Positions 26,051 to 38,414 of a DNA stretch of 64,000 nucleotides are shown here, piece after piece. The stretch lies in the NCBI RefSeq assembly GCF_037975245.1, contig NC_092581.1, forward strand, positions 17,661,303-17,725,302. The letters are read 5' to 3'. Source of the stretch: Apostichopus japonicus. Its lineage: Eukaryota; Echinodermata; Holothuroidea; Aspidochirotida; Stichopodidae. The position numbers and the translations under genes are program-made. Within the stretch, counting starts at the first letter, position 1; every line of letters begins with the position of its first letter. Below the pieces are notes generated by a model, which was given only the letters and a program-made list of their open reading frames with translations, made no database searches and was not told where the DNA came from.

Positions 26051-27942
26051 ACTAATGAAGCACTTTACATCAAAGAATATCTCACAGCAATTTACATTCA
26101 TGACTATAGCAAAATCTTAAGAAGTACAAATATAAGATACATAAAGAGTTATACAAGGAACAAAGTAGTCAAAGCAAAATCAGAAAAGAAATAAAGCAAT
26201 CAATCAAATTAATAAATTTAATTAATGAAACTAATATACACAAGGTTAAGATAAATATAAACATGATCAGTCATTAAATTACATGATAAAAAGATGAGTT
26301 TTAATTCCACATTGTTTCCACTAGCCAGAGCTCATGTTGTATGACACCTGCTACTGGCTAAAGTTATAAAGTCATATTGATCACAAGATTACTTAAAATT
26401 TAATACATCCCGTACTGGGGACTATCTTTTTAAGTTTATGCATCACCAGGGATTATTATTGCCAATGTGCAAGGAATTACATTATTTTTAAGTATTATAA
26501 GCATCATTAGGGAATAATTCATCTGGTATCAAATAGTGCTGAAAAATAAAAGAGCAGATTGGTATGGAACATAGATCTTGCCTTGGAGGTTGATTGATTG
26601 TTTATAGCCTATGAAGCCTGTAAATTACAGATTGGAGCAAAAAGTTCCAAATGATTTCTACTGACATATTCTCTCCTTTTCTCACATTAATATATTGAAC
26701 CATGCAGGACTATTGTTACATATAATGTTATTTAAAAACTAGTGGTTGTTCAAAATACACATACTCTTCAAAAACATTACTTTTAATTAACAAATTGCTC
26801 CAAAAAGCTGTTCCCTTGTGAAGGCAAAAATTTCTAGAGAAGCTCCATCTATGCATTTAACTGTCCAGACTGAACACCTCCCTCTATAATCTCATTGTTT
26901 TGGAAGGGATCAATTAGTAGGCCTCTGTCAGTCAGTGTTGACTACATGGGTCAAATGCACTCTGAGTCAAATGTGTTTTGTATCAGTTCTCCTTTCCTCA
27001 GTAGATGTTGGATTACAGACAGCCACCATTTATAGTCCATTCTGAGTTGCTGTGCAGATCACTTGCTAATTAGTATCCTAATACTCAAAGCACAGCTGGG
27101 GCCGTCCAACGCCCCTCTTGCCAGTTTGAAGTTGTCCATGATGATATCTTTGGGGAATCTGCGGTCCTCCATACTGCATAGAAGACCGAGCCATCACAAT
27201 CTATGTTGCCTGATCAGTGTGTTAACTGTCCAATTGTTAACAGTTAAAGAGAGTTCACAGTGTTTGGAATCTTCTCTCTCCAAGTAATGCCCAGGATACA
27301 TCACAGGTAGAAAAGTTAGTGGCTGTCCAGCTTGTGCTCTTGTTTGACATATGTTGTTGTCCTGTCCAGGGTGTACTTAGCCAGTGTAGGGTAAATGAGG
27401 AGGACCAGCTGGTGCTGAGGTAGCAGATCCCCCCTCCCCCCCCCCTCCATGCTGAAGATGGGTCCAAAGGAGCAACCGCAAATTGATACAATTTAAAGGG
27501 CATATAAAATACAATTTCTTAACTTGTTCTTTATAACTATGCAATAGAGAACTAAAATCTTCCAGGGATGCCTTTAAAACCTGGAGACTATCTTTGATGT
27601 AGGTAATTGAATTAATTAAAGGGACCTTAAAGAGCTTACAGGATAAATTAAATATATTTCATACTATTGCATGACACTAGTTAGGACTAGGCTTAAACCT
27701 AACTTAGGCTCCTAAGTTTCTAGCATGTTTACCAGCCTTTGTTTGGGTTTTCGTATACTAACGTTTACACTGTACTGTTCGCTTATGATGTTAATATTGG
27801 CCCATAGCTAATTAATATAATTAGCCAAGGCCTAGTACTGTACTAGTAGTATAGGAATTCGTCCACTCAATCTGAATCAAATTACAGTTAGGTCGAGGTT
27901 AATAAACTACAACCATTTACAAACATAAAGGTAAATTCTTAC

Positions 27943-28556
27943 CGTGGAGAGCTTGCCTTGCTGTTTTGAAACGATGTATCAGGCTGAACTACTGTATGAC
28001 TAAGTACAATTTTACAACTTACTGTTCCACACTCAGGCAAGAACTTCAGAATTAGAACAGCCAGAGACGGTTGGTCAAAGGTTAAAAACTTTTGGACCAT
28101 AACATATTCTTGGGTATATTTAAGAATCAGCAACACAAATGAAAACTTTCAACTTTCTTAATCTGTGATATAAGTTGATAAAGTTATTCAAAATATTAAT
28201 TTATATCAATATTAATATCTAGAAACTGTCAGAATGATCATTATTGATCATTAGGTTAAGACATAGTAGAAGGTTATTTACGTGTTGGTCGATACCAACT
28301 TTGATGAACATTGACAGTTACTATGGAAAACATCTTCCTGGGGCGTCTAGTAAACAAGCAAGCGTATCGTATTCACGCACAGCGGCTGCAAGCAATCTGA
28401 AAAAGGCACTGATTTAGTGTGTAATCGTAAAGTCAAGTAGTTGCTTAGTACTCGAAAGTTAGTAAATAATTGGTCTTTCATACTTATGAAAACTCAAAAA
28501 GAATTATGGAGATAATCCCATGCTGTTGAACATTTTATTGTGATCATCCAAAATAA
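27943..28556. promoter_or_regulatory. Shared head-to-head promoter region, PFN4 and FAM228
   Basis: A minus-strand donor (CTCCACG then GTAAGA) at 27943 suggests a non-coding first PFN4 exon. The FAM228 ATG is at 28556 on the plus strand. The ~0.6-kb interval between is the natural place for a bidirectional promoter. It contains GTTACTATGGAAAAC at 28317-28331, one substitution and one insertion away from a classical X-box. No TATA box was assigned. Confidence 0.45.
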
Positions 28557-31500
28557 TGTCTTTGAAGGAAACAATAAAGAAAGATTCCGTCAGGATTCAC
28601 TCACCTGCTGTGCGAGATGACATCGTCAACCAAGCTGTTGAGCACCGAACCCTCTTGCCACCAAGACCGGTATGTAACTCGTTTGAAGGAATCTAACATT
28701 AGGCTATGGCTTTACCCAGAGCCGTATAGCTAAATATACGGCTCTGGCATTACCTAACTTACTGTAGCGTACATGACTTCTCAGGCTCAAGTTTGTGTGT
28801 ATTCCAAACGTGGAATACGGATGACTCAGTGGATTTGCATATAAAGCAGAATATAAGAACCTATGTATGATTTGTATACATAGGTATAGGCCTAGTACCT
28901 ACCCAAGGTACACACTTCTTCAACCTTTTGACACAAAGGGTATTTTTCAACTGCAACTATGACTATGAGCAAGATATTTTCCCCTGAAGATGATGTGTGG
29001 ATCATTAGGTGCGGGTACACTTACAAGTTACAGGTTTCTGCACACTAAAGCCTAGTAACTTAGCCTATTACAGTAAGGTAGTAATGGTCCTACAAGAAAA
29101 CATGTATAACTAGAGGAAAACTTAAGAGTAATTTTAGCAGAAGGCTTTGGAAGAGGGGAAATGTACTTAGCCTAGTACCAGTGTCGTAAAACCATCATTG
29201 TTTTCCTGCCCTACGTAAAGATCTAGCAGAACTTCATTTTCATTGTTTTTACAGCAATCCAGAAAGTATGAACAACGCAAACTAAGAATTCGAGAGGAAC
29301 AAAACACTGGAACAAGGCCATGGTCTACTCCACCAAACTTGCAGTCACATGCGAGGTTATCAGCCGGTAGCAGTAGATCTTCCCTTGACCAGACATCCAA
29401 GATTCAAAACTGGTTGAGCCAAAAAGCAGTTAGAAATGTGCAGGTAAATATCATACATTTAAAGGAGACATAAACGCAGCCATCATCTTTAGCTCATAAC
29501 AGAGATCTCTATGTAATTTTCTTTAATTTCTTACATTTTCCATCCTAACAGATTAACTCCCCTCATTTGAAAACCAAACCTTTGGTCATTTCTTTCAGAT
29601 ATCATCTTTAAGTGTACTTCAAAACTTTATATCAAATGTAACCAATTTTCTTTCTTCCCTTGGGGGTATGAGTGGAGAGGGGCTGGGTTATTGTTTTCAC
29701 TGTCTCCCTACTGTATTGTCTACTTTCTTTGTCTTGCTCTGGGAGTGACACTCTCTATGAAGAAATGTCTTGCCAAGTTAACACCTTTACACCAATGTAA
29801 ACAAAAGAATCCATCTATTGTTGAGTTTTAGGTTTGCAATAAAGGGTAAGGTGTGTTCAAATAAAACTTCCCATTAACATCTTGGTGTTACCTCTTTATG
29901 AAGTCTCCTTCTAATGGGTGGTGTTATTGTTTGAAACCAGAATTACTTCAAACACCGGTTATTTACTTTGTTAGTTTCTAAGTTTGTTAAGGTAGTTTGA
30001 GTATCAATACAAGTTATTCAACTTTTAAAAGTATATCAGACCCACCCAAGATAACAAAAGAAGTACAGAACAATTAATAACAGCTGTAGTAACAAAGAAT
30101 AATTAAGAAGATAGAAGTGTTCAAAGCAACAAGGATAAGCCTGTAGCCAACAGAGCGCTTCACATGTAACAAGAGGCATGATTAATGGCATCACCCAACT
30201 GAGGATTGGGAGAAGAAAGCATGTGGAACTTTGCCTTTAAAAATGTTTTAAAGTTTCAATGTCCTCTCTCAGCTCTCAATGTCACTTTACAAACAAAACA
30301 CCATGAAGTAACCCAATGTTTTACAATGATGTGATGAATGTAACACATTTGGTAATCTCTTTAACAGGAGCGGGCCGATCCAGAATCCAAGGCCACCAAA
30401 AAGATGTACATGTCGGTGCTGGATACAGAAAATACCTTTGTGAGGGTAAGACGACTTGTTCTACATTAATGTTACAATGATGATCAATAAAATTAGTAAA
30501 ATTCTGGTGAAAGTAAATAATAACATTAAATTGAAAAAAAAACAAAGCAACTGCAGCATTAGCAGAGACCATGAAGTTGCTGTTGATAGTTTTTTAAACA
30601 TTTGTATGCTGGTTTGACCAGATTTACGGAGTATTACTGCATATAAAACTGTCATTGATCATCAAACTAACACACTTTTACTAGATTTTTCACAAAGAAA
30701 CAAGGTTTAATAATGGATACTTGAATACAACTTGATTCTGAATGTTTCCTCAACCAAACACTTTCCATTTTTCATGGTGTTAAACTTGGTAGTACATCCA
30801 CTTTTCGTGATGTACCTCAAAACTTGTAGCAATGTTTTTTAATGGCATCTCTTATTAAAAGTAGTTCTTTTCAATGATTCTGTTCTATTTAAAATGTAGA
30901 TGACATTTTCCTGTTCCTTTGGCATTTGAAATGTTGTCCATGCTATACAGCCCCATGTTGTTTCAACAATTTTCCAGATTTTCTGTAATACAAGTTTTGT
31001 CCAAATTTCTTCAGGATGTTGATAACTGTCTACTACAAAAGGCCTTCCTTGATCTCAGGAAGAAAGAGATGTTGCATAAGAAATGGAGTGAGCGAATAGC
31101 TGAACCGGTGGAGGCAAAGATTTATGAAGAGATGGAGAAGAACTACCCTCAAGTAGATAACCAGAAGAGAAAACTGTACCAGGAATATCTACAGCATGGA
31201 AATAGAAAGGTGGGTTTACAAATATTACATGATTTTAGTCATAACTCTTATGGATGGTAGTGGTACATAATGGTTCATGTAATCTTTAATAGTTGACCGC
31301 ATTTGTCCATGAAAGCAGAAGTGAATTGATAATTGATAACTTTTAGGTTGCAAATTTAACTCAAGAAATATTTGTAAATCTAGAGCAAGCAAAAATGATT
31401 GTGCTTCATCTCATCTTAAGGTTTTTCCTTGTGATATTACGAGACACAGTCTTCGCACATACAAATAGACTCAAACAAATGTTCTGAGGACTAGCAAATT

Positions 31501-33564
31501 TGACTGGCTAATCAGGGCTGAGCCAATACTAACTACAGGGATACCCAAGCAAATTTTCACTTTAGTCCAAGAAAATTTAGAAGTTCTGTCTTTCATTTTT
31601 TGTTGTTGTTGAGAATTTTCTAATTTTCCTGACCTACTAAGAGGGTATATAACCTGCGGAAAAAAAAGCAGTGAAATGCCTGGTAGGTTACGTCTCACCG
31701 TCATAACTTACCTGGAATTTATTTGACAGTTGATTTCTTCAAAACTAAACTAAATTCTACCTCCTAGTTTGACACAGGTTGGGGTAAGCCCTTATTGAGC
31801 GTAAATTTACATTTCTTACTTATCGTTTGCTGCCATTTCATATTTTACATATTTCAATAAAGGTAACATTTTCTTCCTTTTTTTCATCTTCAGGGATTTG
31901 TCTTTCTGGATACCTTTGACAGATCAGAGTACAACCCCCTTCAACTCGTAACACCTCGACCAGCCCCCATCAAAATACGGGTGAGGACAAAGTCAGATCC
32001 GCTACTTATGCAACAGAGGGTCCGTGACGACGAAGACCAAACAGTTATAGGCTGTGATACAGGTAATATTTCTGAGTAATTAGAAAAACTTATTTATTTT
32101 ATGAAATAGGGAAAGTCCAGGCTAAATTGTTCTTTGACTGATGAAAGAGGGAACATTCTACAATCATCTGTTGAAATTTGAAATCAATTCCTTCTTACAG
32201 TTTGCTTCAAGTTCACTTTTGGTGCAAAAGGTTTCAAATTTAAATATCTCAAAAATGGTACATAGGAATGTAATGCCAAAAACAAGTTGCTCCTGAATGA
32301 TCCTATGAAAACATGGAAAAAGGATGAAAGAAATTTAAAAAAATTAAGTGTTATGATGAGAAATAATAAAATATTCCAGATATATTTTTGTTTATGTTAT
32401 TCCTTGTGGTATATGCTGCTACAAACAAATAATAAGATTAGAGTTAGCAGAATAGCCACCTCCCTCCAACTTTCCCTAATAATGTGCATATCACATTTCC
32501 TACGCTAAATCTTCCACTATTTACCATGATTATAACCAATATGCTTTCCATAGAGAGTACCTTGCTCCACCCTCCCCACCCCTGCTCCCTCCCCACCCCT
32601 GCTCCCTCCCCACCCCTGCTCCCTCCTCACCCCTGCTCTCTGTACACCTGTCTATAGATATTTTGCTTATGCAGTAGCAACTTTGGATTTACATTGATAA
32701 CTAAGGAATCTGTTTTTACATTATTTTCACAGGGGAGACACTGCACAGCAAAGACTTAGAGAGCCATCGCTTGCCACCCTTGCCATTGGTGCCATTAGGT
32801 CGTCATGGCACCGAGTGTAACACATGGCTTGCTATGCCGCTACATGATATCGAGAGTCCATCTAGATTAATGAGCAGGTAAGGTGCAAAATTTTGTTATC
32901 TGTTGTCATCTTGGCCAAGTATTTTATGACTTAGTGTTGTATTTTCTAAGTTATGAATAAATCTGAATAGCATTGATTGCTTGTGAGTTTTTTTTTTCTT
33001 CAAAATTGAAGATTTAAAGCTTATTTGAGTCTTTTTCATTGGCAACATTTGCAATTCAACAATGCACTTCTTTATGTTTCTGAGCAGCACTGAAATTGAA
33101 TATCTTATTTCCCTGAGAGTTTTAACTGGTTTTTATTAGCCTTACCTATTTTATGGCATCCCACATGCTTACAACTTACCCTCACCCTGTTAAAAGTTTT
33201 TAGAATGCTCGGCCATTTTTTCAAGAGTTCTTGTAAAGGTCTTGCACTATTGCAACTGTGACAAATTGACTATGGAGGTACTTTGAATTAGTCAGTGTTG
33301 CTTTTCTCATCGTCAAATTGTATCAAGTTTTATTCAAGGGTAACATTTCTCTTTTTCAGACGTAGGATGCACGGTGCTTTCAACAACACAGAGTATAACT
33401 TTACTGACATGTCGGCCATTCCTCGGGACCAAGCAATCGTGGAGAAAGAAATGAATATTCAAAAGAGAAAGCATTTCAACACACCCACATTCCAGTCGCA
33501 AACTTTGGTGGTCGGCCTCTCCCCGACCAGCTCACAACAGAACGTTACTACAGTGGCCTCTTGA
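28556..33564 (+). CDS. FAM228 family protein
   Basis: Seven exons join in frame: 28556-28669, 29255-29443, 30368-30445, 31015-31209, 31894-32062, 32733-32877 and 33360-33564 (stop TGA), giving about 364 residues. All splice sites are GT/AG with consistent phases. The diagnostic block is in exon 4: DVDNCLLQKAFLDLRKKEML followed by HKKWSERIAEP, which I recognise from mammalian FAM228A/B. The rest is hydrophilic and poorly conserved: a basic N-terminus, a Ser-rich segment in exon 2, and a C-terminal tail. No signal peptide or membrane segment is seen. The function of the family is essentially unknown; expression in testis and ciliated tissue is the usual observation. It is head-to-head with PFN4. 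Whether it matches FAM228A or FAM228B cannot be said, since those are probably vertebrate duplicates. Confidence 0.82.
32561..32640 (+). repeat. 17-bp C-rich minisatellite
   Basis: GCTCCCTCCCCACCCCT recurs with GCTCC at 32584, 32601 and 32618, and a diverged unit on each side. It lies in a FAM228 intron. The G-rich complementary strand could form a quadruplex. Confidence 0.8.
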
Positions 33565-33862
33565 AGTCTTCCTGCATGTGGCTTTTATTACCTTCTTGTG
33601 ACCGTGTGTTATTTTGTCAAACGATGGATTTCATGTCACCCCACACTGCAATATTTTGTGTACAAGTTATTAATAGGGAGATAATATACAACCACCATGA
33701 ATGTCTTAATATTTTCTTTTCAATCTATCCTACATCCAGTGTCAAAACAATTTAAGAGTGGGACAGTTTCCACTTTCTCCCAAAGTCTTAGACATAGCAG
33801 TGTATTCCATGTTAAGCCTGTCATGAGAGGACATTCCAGCAGAGGTGTTTAATGGTCAGTGG

Positions 33863-34334
33863 CATAGGCGTAGGAGCCTAATTTGATTTGGGGGGGCTAT
33901 AACGACTTGCCCGAAAAATATGACCAAAATTTTTCGCCCGCTCTGCGCGCGTTCAGCATGTTAATGTGCATATCATATAGGCATTCATCACATTACATGG
34001 CAATTACATTCATTACATCACATGCCAATAACATACAATCATTTTTCGTGTTATAACCCTTCTATATTGGTTATAATTATTGGGCAAGTCGTTACAACAA
34101 TAATGATAATAATATCAGTTTAACCATTGAAGAAACACATTGCAAATTATTCTTCTTTCAGTAAGTGCAGGAAATTTCTCAGCATATTGCCCGAATTTTA
34201 ACCACAAAATTTGAAAAACACATTGCAAATGCTTCTTTCAGTAGGTGCCCGAAAAATTATCAGCATATTGCCCAAATTTTCACCAAAAAATTTGGTTGGG
34301 GGGGCTGCAGCCCCCCCAGCCTCCTACGCCTATG
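33863..34334. mobile_element. 472-bp hAT-like MITE
   Basis: The ends CATAGGCGTAGGAGCC and CCTCCTACGCCTATG are inverted repeats. The insert is flanked by an exact 8-bp direct repeat GTCAGTGG at 33855-33862 and 34335-34342, the hAT signature. There is no transposase ORF. It lies just after the FAM228 stop and before the first AATAAA (34561), so it may be part of the FAM228 3' UTR. A fragment of a related left end occurs inside the element at 52494-52993. Confidence 0.9.
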
Positions 34335-34560
34335 GTCAGTGGTTGTCCAATCTTTTATTTATGTTGTATGACCTCTGACCTCATTAATGTATTGTGTCAT
34401 GGAACCTTTGCTTTGTGGTTTTAATCAAAACTTGATTTCTTCATGAATGATTAAATTGGGCTTCCCAGTGTAAGAGTTAAGTTTTAAAGACTTTTAGTAA
34501 TATTTTGAGGTAAACATATCCTTAAAATTCCTTTGTATTATCACTCAAACGTTAGCCTAA

Positions 34561-34566
34561 AATAAA
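34561..34566 (+). terminator. Candidate polyadenylation signal for FAM228
   Basis: This is the first AATAAA found after the FAM228 stop, about 1 kb downstream and beyond the inserted MITE. Use is not proven. Confidence 0.4.
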
Positions 34567-35230
34567 GTTTACAAGTCATTACATACGTTCTTTCTTCCTT
34601 AGAAGCTGGTTCCCTTTGCAATTTCCATTATTGAAAAGTTTCTGTAACCAAATGAAAATATGAAACTCCTTTCTTGTAACATATTACTACGGAATGACAT
34701 AATTTTCATAAATAATGTATGTTTCTAATCTCAGTGACTAAATTAATTGGTGGTTATTAATTCTTGATAATTTTAAACATTTACAAAGTGAAAACTTGTA
34801 TAGGTCTTAAATAACGACAAGTCTGTTTATAAGATATTTTGAATGAACGAAAAAGAATTTGTTGAAATATTTTTTGCTTCTTGATCATTATTAAATTTCC
34901 ATTGATAAACTTTCACAAGGGATGTGAATTTTCTAGGATATTTTATTGATTCATTTTTTTTTTAAATTATAGTATCTTCCACAGCTTTTATGCAAATTTC
35001 TTTTAATTTTGTTTTTTATTCAGTAATTATAAAACATAAGTCAGCAATATGATGCTATTTACATCCACCTACTTAAATTGTATATAGAAGACAGTAAGTT
35101 TGTGAGAATTTGTTTGCAAGAATAAAATATTGGAAACAGTGCAAAATATATCTTTTTTCGTCTTATATTTCGAAGTACAATATCCCACACCCAGCACAAA
35201 GTCAATTCTTCAAGACACCATAAAGTACTA

Positions 35231-35412
35231 CTTTTTAAGAAAAAGTCGGCCAGGAAAGAACCTGGGCACGAAAACCGAACGATTGATCCGCTCTCAACCC
35301 CAGTCCCATTGCATCGGGACTGTGACTGTGTGTTCATCGTCGGGTGTTCATCACCATTCCCCTCGAAAGGGAACAGATAACTACACATGATCTTAGCCAA
35401 AAGGCAGAGAAG
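35231..35412 (-). mobile_element. U2-snRNA-headed SINE-like retroposon, full copy
   Basis: Read on the minus strand, the element begins CTTCTCTGCCTTTTGGCTAA and continues GATCATGTGTAGTTATCTG. This matches the first ~42 nt of U2 snRNA with two substitutions and one inserted T, the insertion falling in the branch-point recognition segment GUAGUA. After this the sequence is unrelated to U2. It includes the hairpin CAGTCCCGATGCAATGGGACTG region near 35301-35322 and a second stem around CCAGGTTCTTTCCTGG, and ends TTTTTCTTAAAAAG. The insert is bounded by the exact 13-bp direct repeat CCATAAAGTACTA at 35218-35230 and 35413-35425. It is therefore a retroposed, snRNA-headed element and not a working U2 gene. 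Confidence 0.85.
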
Positions 35413-35539
35413 CCATAAAGTACTAGTTAGTGGCTCATAGACAATGACACTGGTTGGAGTGGCAGGGGGAAGGAGTGGTTTTAATTGTTCAGTAGTGTTG
35501 AAATGAATGTTTGTGATGCAAGGGGGGGGGGTAGGCATG

Positions 35540-38414
35540 ACCCCAGAGTCATGGACGTGGTGCTTGTTTAAGCCATCTCAATCAGTGGTTGGAATACGCC
35601 CTCACCACCTCTGGCCTGGAAATGAAGTTTTTGCAGAAACCCCAGCTGAGCAATTATTGCATGAGACCCATAAATTCAAAAATGTCTTGACCAAACTAGA
35701 AAAGCTAAAGATGTTAATCATTCAAATAATCTTCACTTCTTCATCACTTGGTGGGGAGGGGGGAGGTGGGGAGGATGTTTGCCCACTGTCACCCGCCTCC
35801 TTTACCTGCTAGATAGCTGCTGAAAAATGACACAAAATGCTTCAGAGATTGTTTGACAGTCAAACATTATTATTAGTGAACCGAATGGTATATGCTCTAG
35901 TTATTTCATCCTACATATTCACTATGTGCCTTACATAAAATTATAGTTCAAAATAAATAAAAGCTTTTATTTGATGGATATCGATTTCAACCATTTCAGC
36001 AGAAAAGACACAAATAACTTCAACAACAAGGATTCCTACCCATGGCTGAATAATGGAAAGGAAACTCAATTCACCACCTAATATCTGTCCTTTTATTTAC
36101 CACTGAGTTAAGTCATCCTTCCCCCATGGTAAATATTTGTAAATTTTTGCACATGTTTCCTTACTTCAGAGAACAAGTCAATTGTTATTTCTTAAATGAT
36201 GCTTTCATGTAGTAACAGACTTTCCTGAGGAAGTGTTGAAAGTGGCTTTTATAGTAACACACAAGCCAACATTAATATTTACATTCCCCCAGGCTAACAC
36301 TTTATCCCTGCCCATGTCTTACATCCCCTTTAACTTATAAACTTACTTGTCGTTTGTTTTATAGCAAAATGGCTTGTATTAGAATGAATAAAGGAATGCA
36401 GAACAAATTAGAAAGTTACAAGGAATGGCCTGGAGGAGGTTCAGGTTCACATGTGTATTCACATCAAAGGATGAAGGACGGACTAATGAAATTGTTTTGC
36501 AATAAATATCAAGGTGCTCTTTAACGGTAAGATACAACACATACTACTATTCTGGCAAGAATCAGATTTTCAATCCGTTCATAAACTTCTGTTTGTTTGT
36601 GCTGAATAGTTTATAATTTGCATAAGTACAAAGCATCTAGAGTAGTTTTGAGTGAATTTCATATAAATGTTCTATGCTTGTCTCTGGAAAAATGACAAAA
36701 TATACATATACTGAAATACCCCCAAAATTCCACATATCAGCCAACAAACTTCAAGGTATGGCAGCAAGGACGGAAAAGTGAGAAATGAGATACGTAATGA
36801 AAGCTCTGTTTTAAGGCAGATTAATTATATGAAAACCTAATAAAGCATAATAATTAATTAATTGAAAGTAGCATCGTCATCAACATCTGTGACTTACCTA
36901 AGGGATGCAATCGGCTCTGTAGAAGCTTTTAACTCAAACTTGATATTTAGTCTCCCAAACCTGACATGTGTAAATGACTATATGGTTGGGTAGCTGAATG
37001 AATACACAAATACATGCTACCTAGCATGATGTCTAGCCATCCATGCTATATAGTCCCACGATAATTAAACAATACAGAATACACGAATACATGCTACGTA
37101 GCAAGCCCCACCACACCCCTCCCCCTGCCCCTCCCTTCATCCACCAAAAAACACATAGCTAGATACACATGACATATAAAGGGTGATTTCAGAGGGTTGC
37201 ATCCAACACATATTTAATGGTATGTGTATATTGCTAGCAGAAATTATACAATACACAGAGTGACGTGTGCAAATCACAGCTCTAGGCTTAGATGACATTA
37301 ATTAATCGTATGAAACAACATTACAAAATACATTCACTGTAGCATTTACCTTAATACCTCAAAAGAGTGTTAATTCACTGCTTAAAATAGAATGATGTTC
37401 TTAAAGAGACATTACATTACATTTCCAACACTTTATTATCACAGATAGGCATAATTGTAAGGACCTACATCCTATCCAAGGTGCATCTCTATGAACAAAA
37501 GAACACTTCCTACGCTCATTATCCTTCAGTGACAAACACGTTTCCTATACATATTTCCAAACATGGGTGTGGATAATTGGGTGATAATAAGGATGCTGGT
37601 CATGAATATCCAAGAAATAAGTGACATCGAGAGTAGTGTGGTTGTTTTACAAATTACACCATTCGGTTTTGATTAGTGACTGAAGTGAGTACATCTCTAG
37701 TGAGCAATACCTAATGTAACTAGCATAATGCCTCATACAGTGTGCCTTTCTTGAGTAACACAAGATTTTCAAATATATTTACATAGATTCCATGTCAGAC
37801 AGCAAAAAATGTTTGCTTAATTAGCTGCAACACATCATAAAGTTTCTGCCTAACATTTTTGATAACATATATATGTTACAGCATGCTAAACCATTATCAC
37901 ATGCAGTAGAAATTCTCTTTTCATGCTAAGCGACGTATCAAATAAAAGCCAGGCAGTAGTGTAACAATTTAGCTTTGCAGGAAAAAGGTGTAACTGGGAC
38001 TTAGGTAGTTTATAAACATGCATATTACATACAACTCCTGAGGTGACTGAAAGCCTAATATAAATACAATATTTCAACAACTGTACAACTGGAATGCCTG
38101 CAAAATCCTTAAAATATTTAAAGCAGTTCTATTTATTAATTTTTGTTTATTAACTGCTAATTCTATATCAATCTAATTCAATTCAATCTAACCGATCTAA
38201 TTACTTGTAAAACTCGGCTGCTTCGGTTTTTTTAATTACTCGTAGGCACACCGATATACTGCATGTCTCATGAGTAAACTTTATGGAGGAATCACTCTTA
38301 AAAAGAGAAAAAATAATAATACGTAGCTTAAATTATAATCCATTGACATAGTTGTCGAGGATAATGTAGCCTAAATTAATATTGCACACACAGCTGAATC
38401 TGTCTTCCTTGGTA
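35540..38414. other. Intergenic DNA and 3' flank of CEP126
   Basis: I see no gene. AATAAA-type signals on the minus strand near 38131-38150 could serve CEP126, whose stop is at 38415. Confidence 0.45.

Noticed and set aside
35231-35412. A functional U2 snRNA gene
   Set aside because: Only the first ~42 nt match U2. The branch-recognition segment has an inserted T, the rest of U2 is absent, and the unit is bounded by a target-site duplication.
35059-35538. 159-codon open frame on the minus strand
   Set aside because: It runs through the U2-headed retroposon and its flanks; no homology or splice context supports coding.
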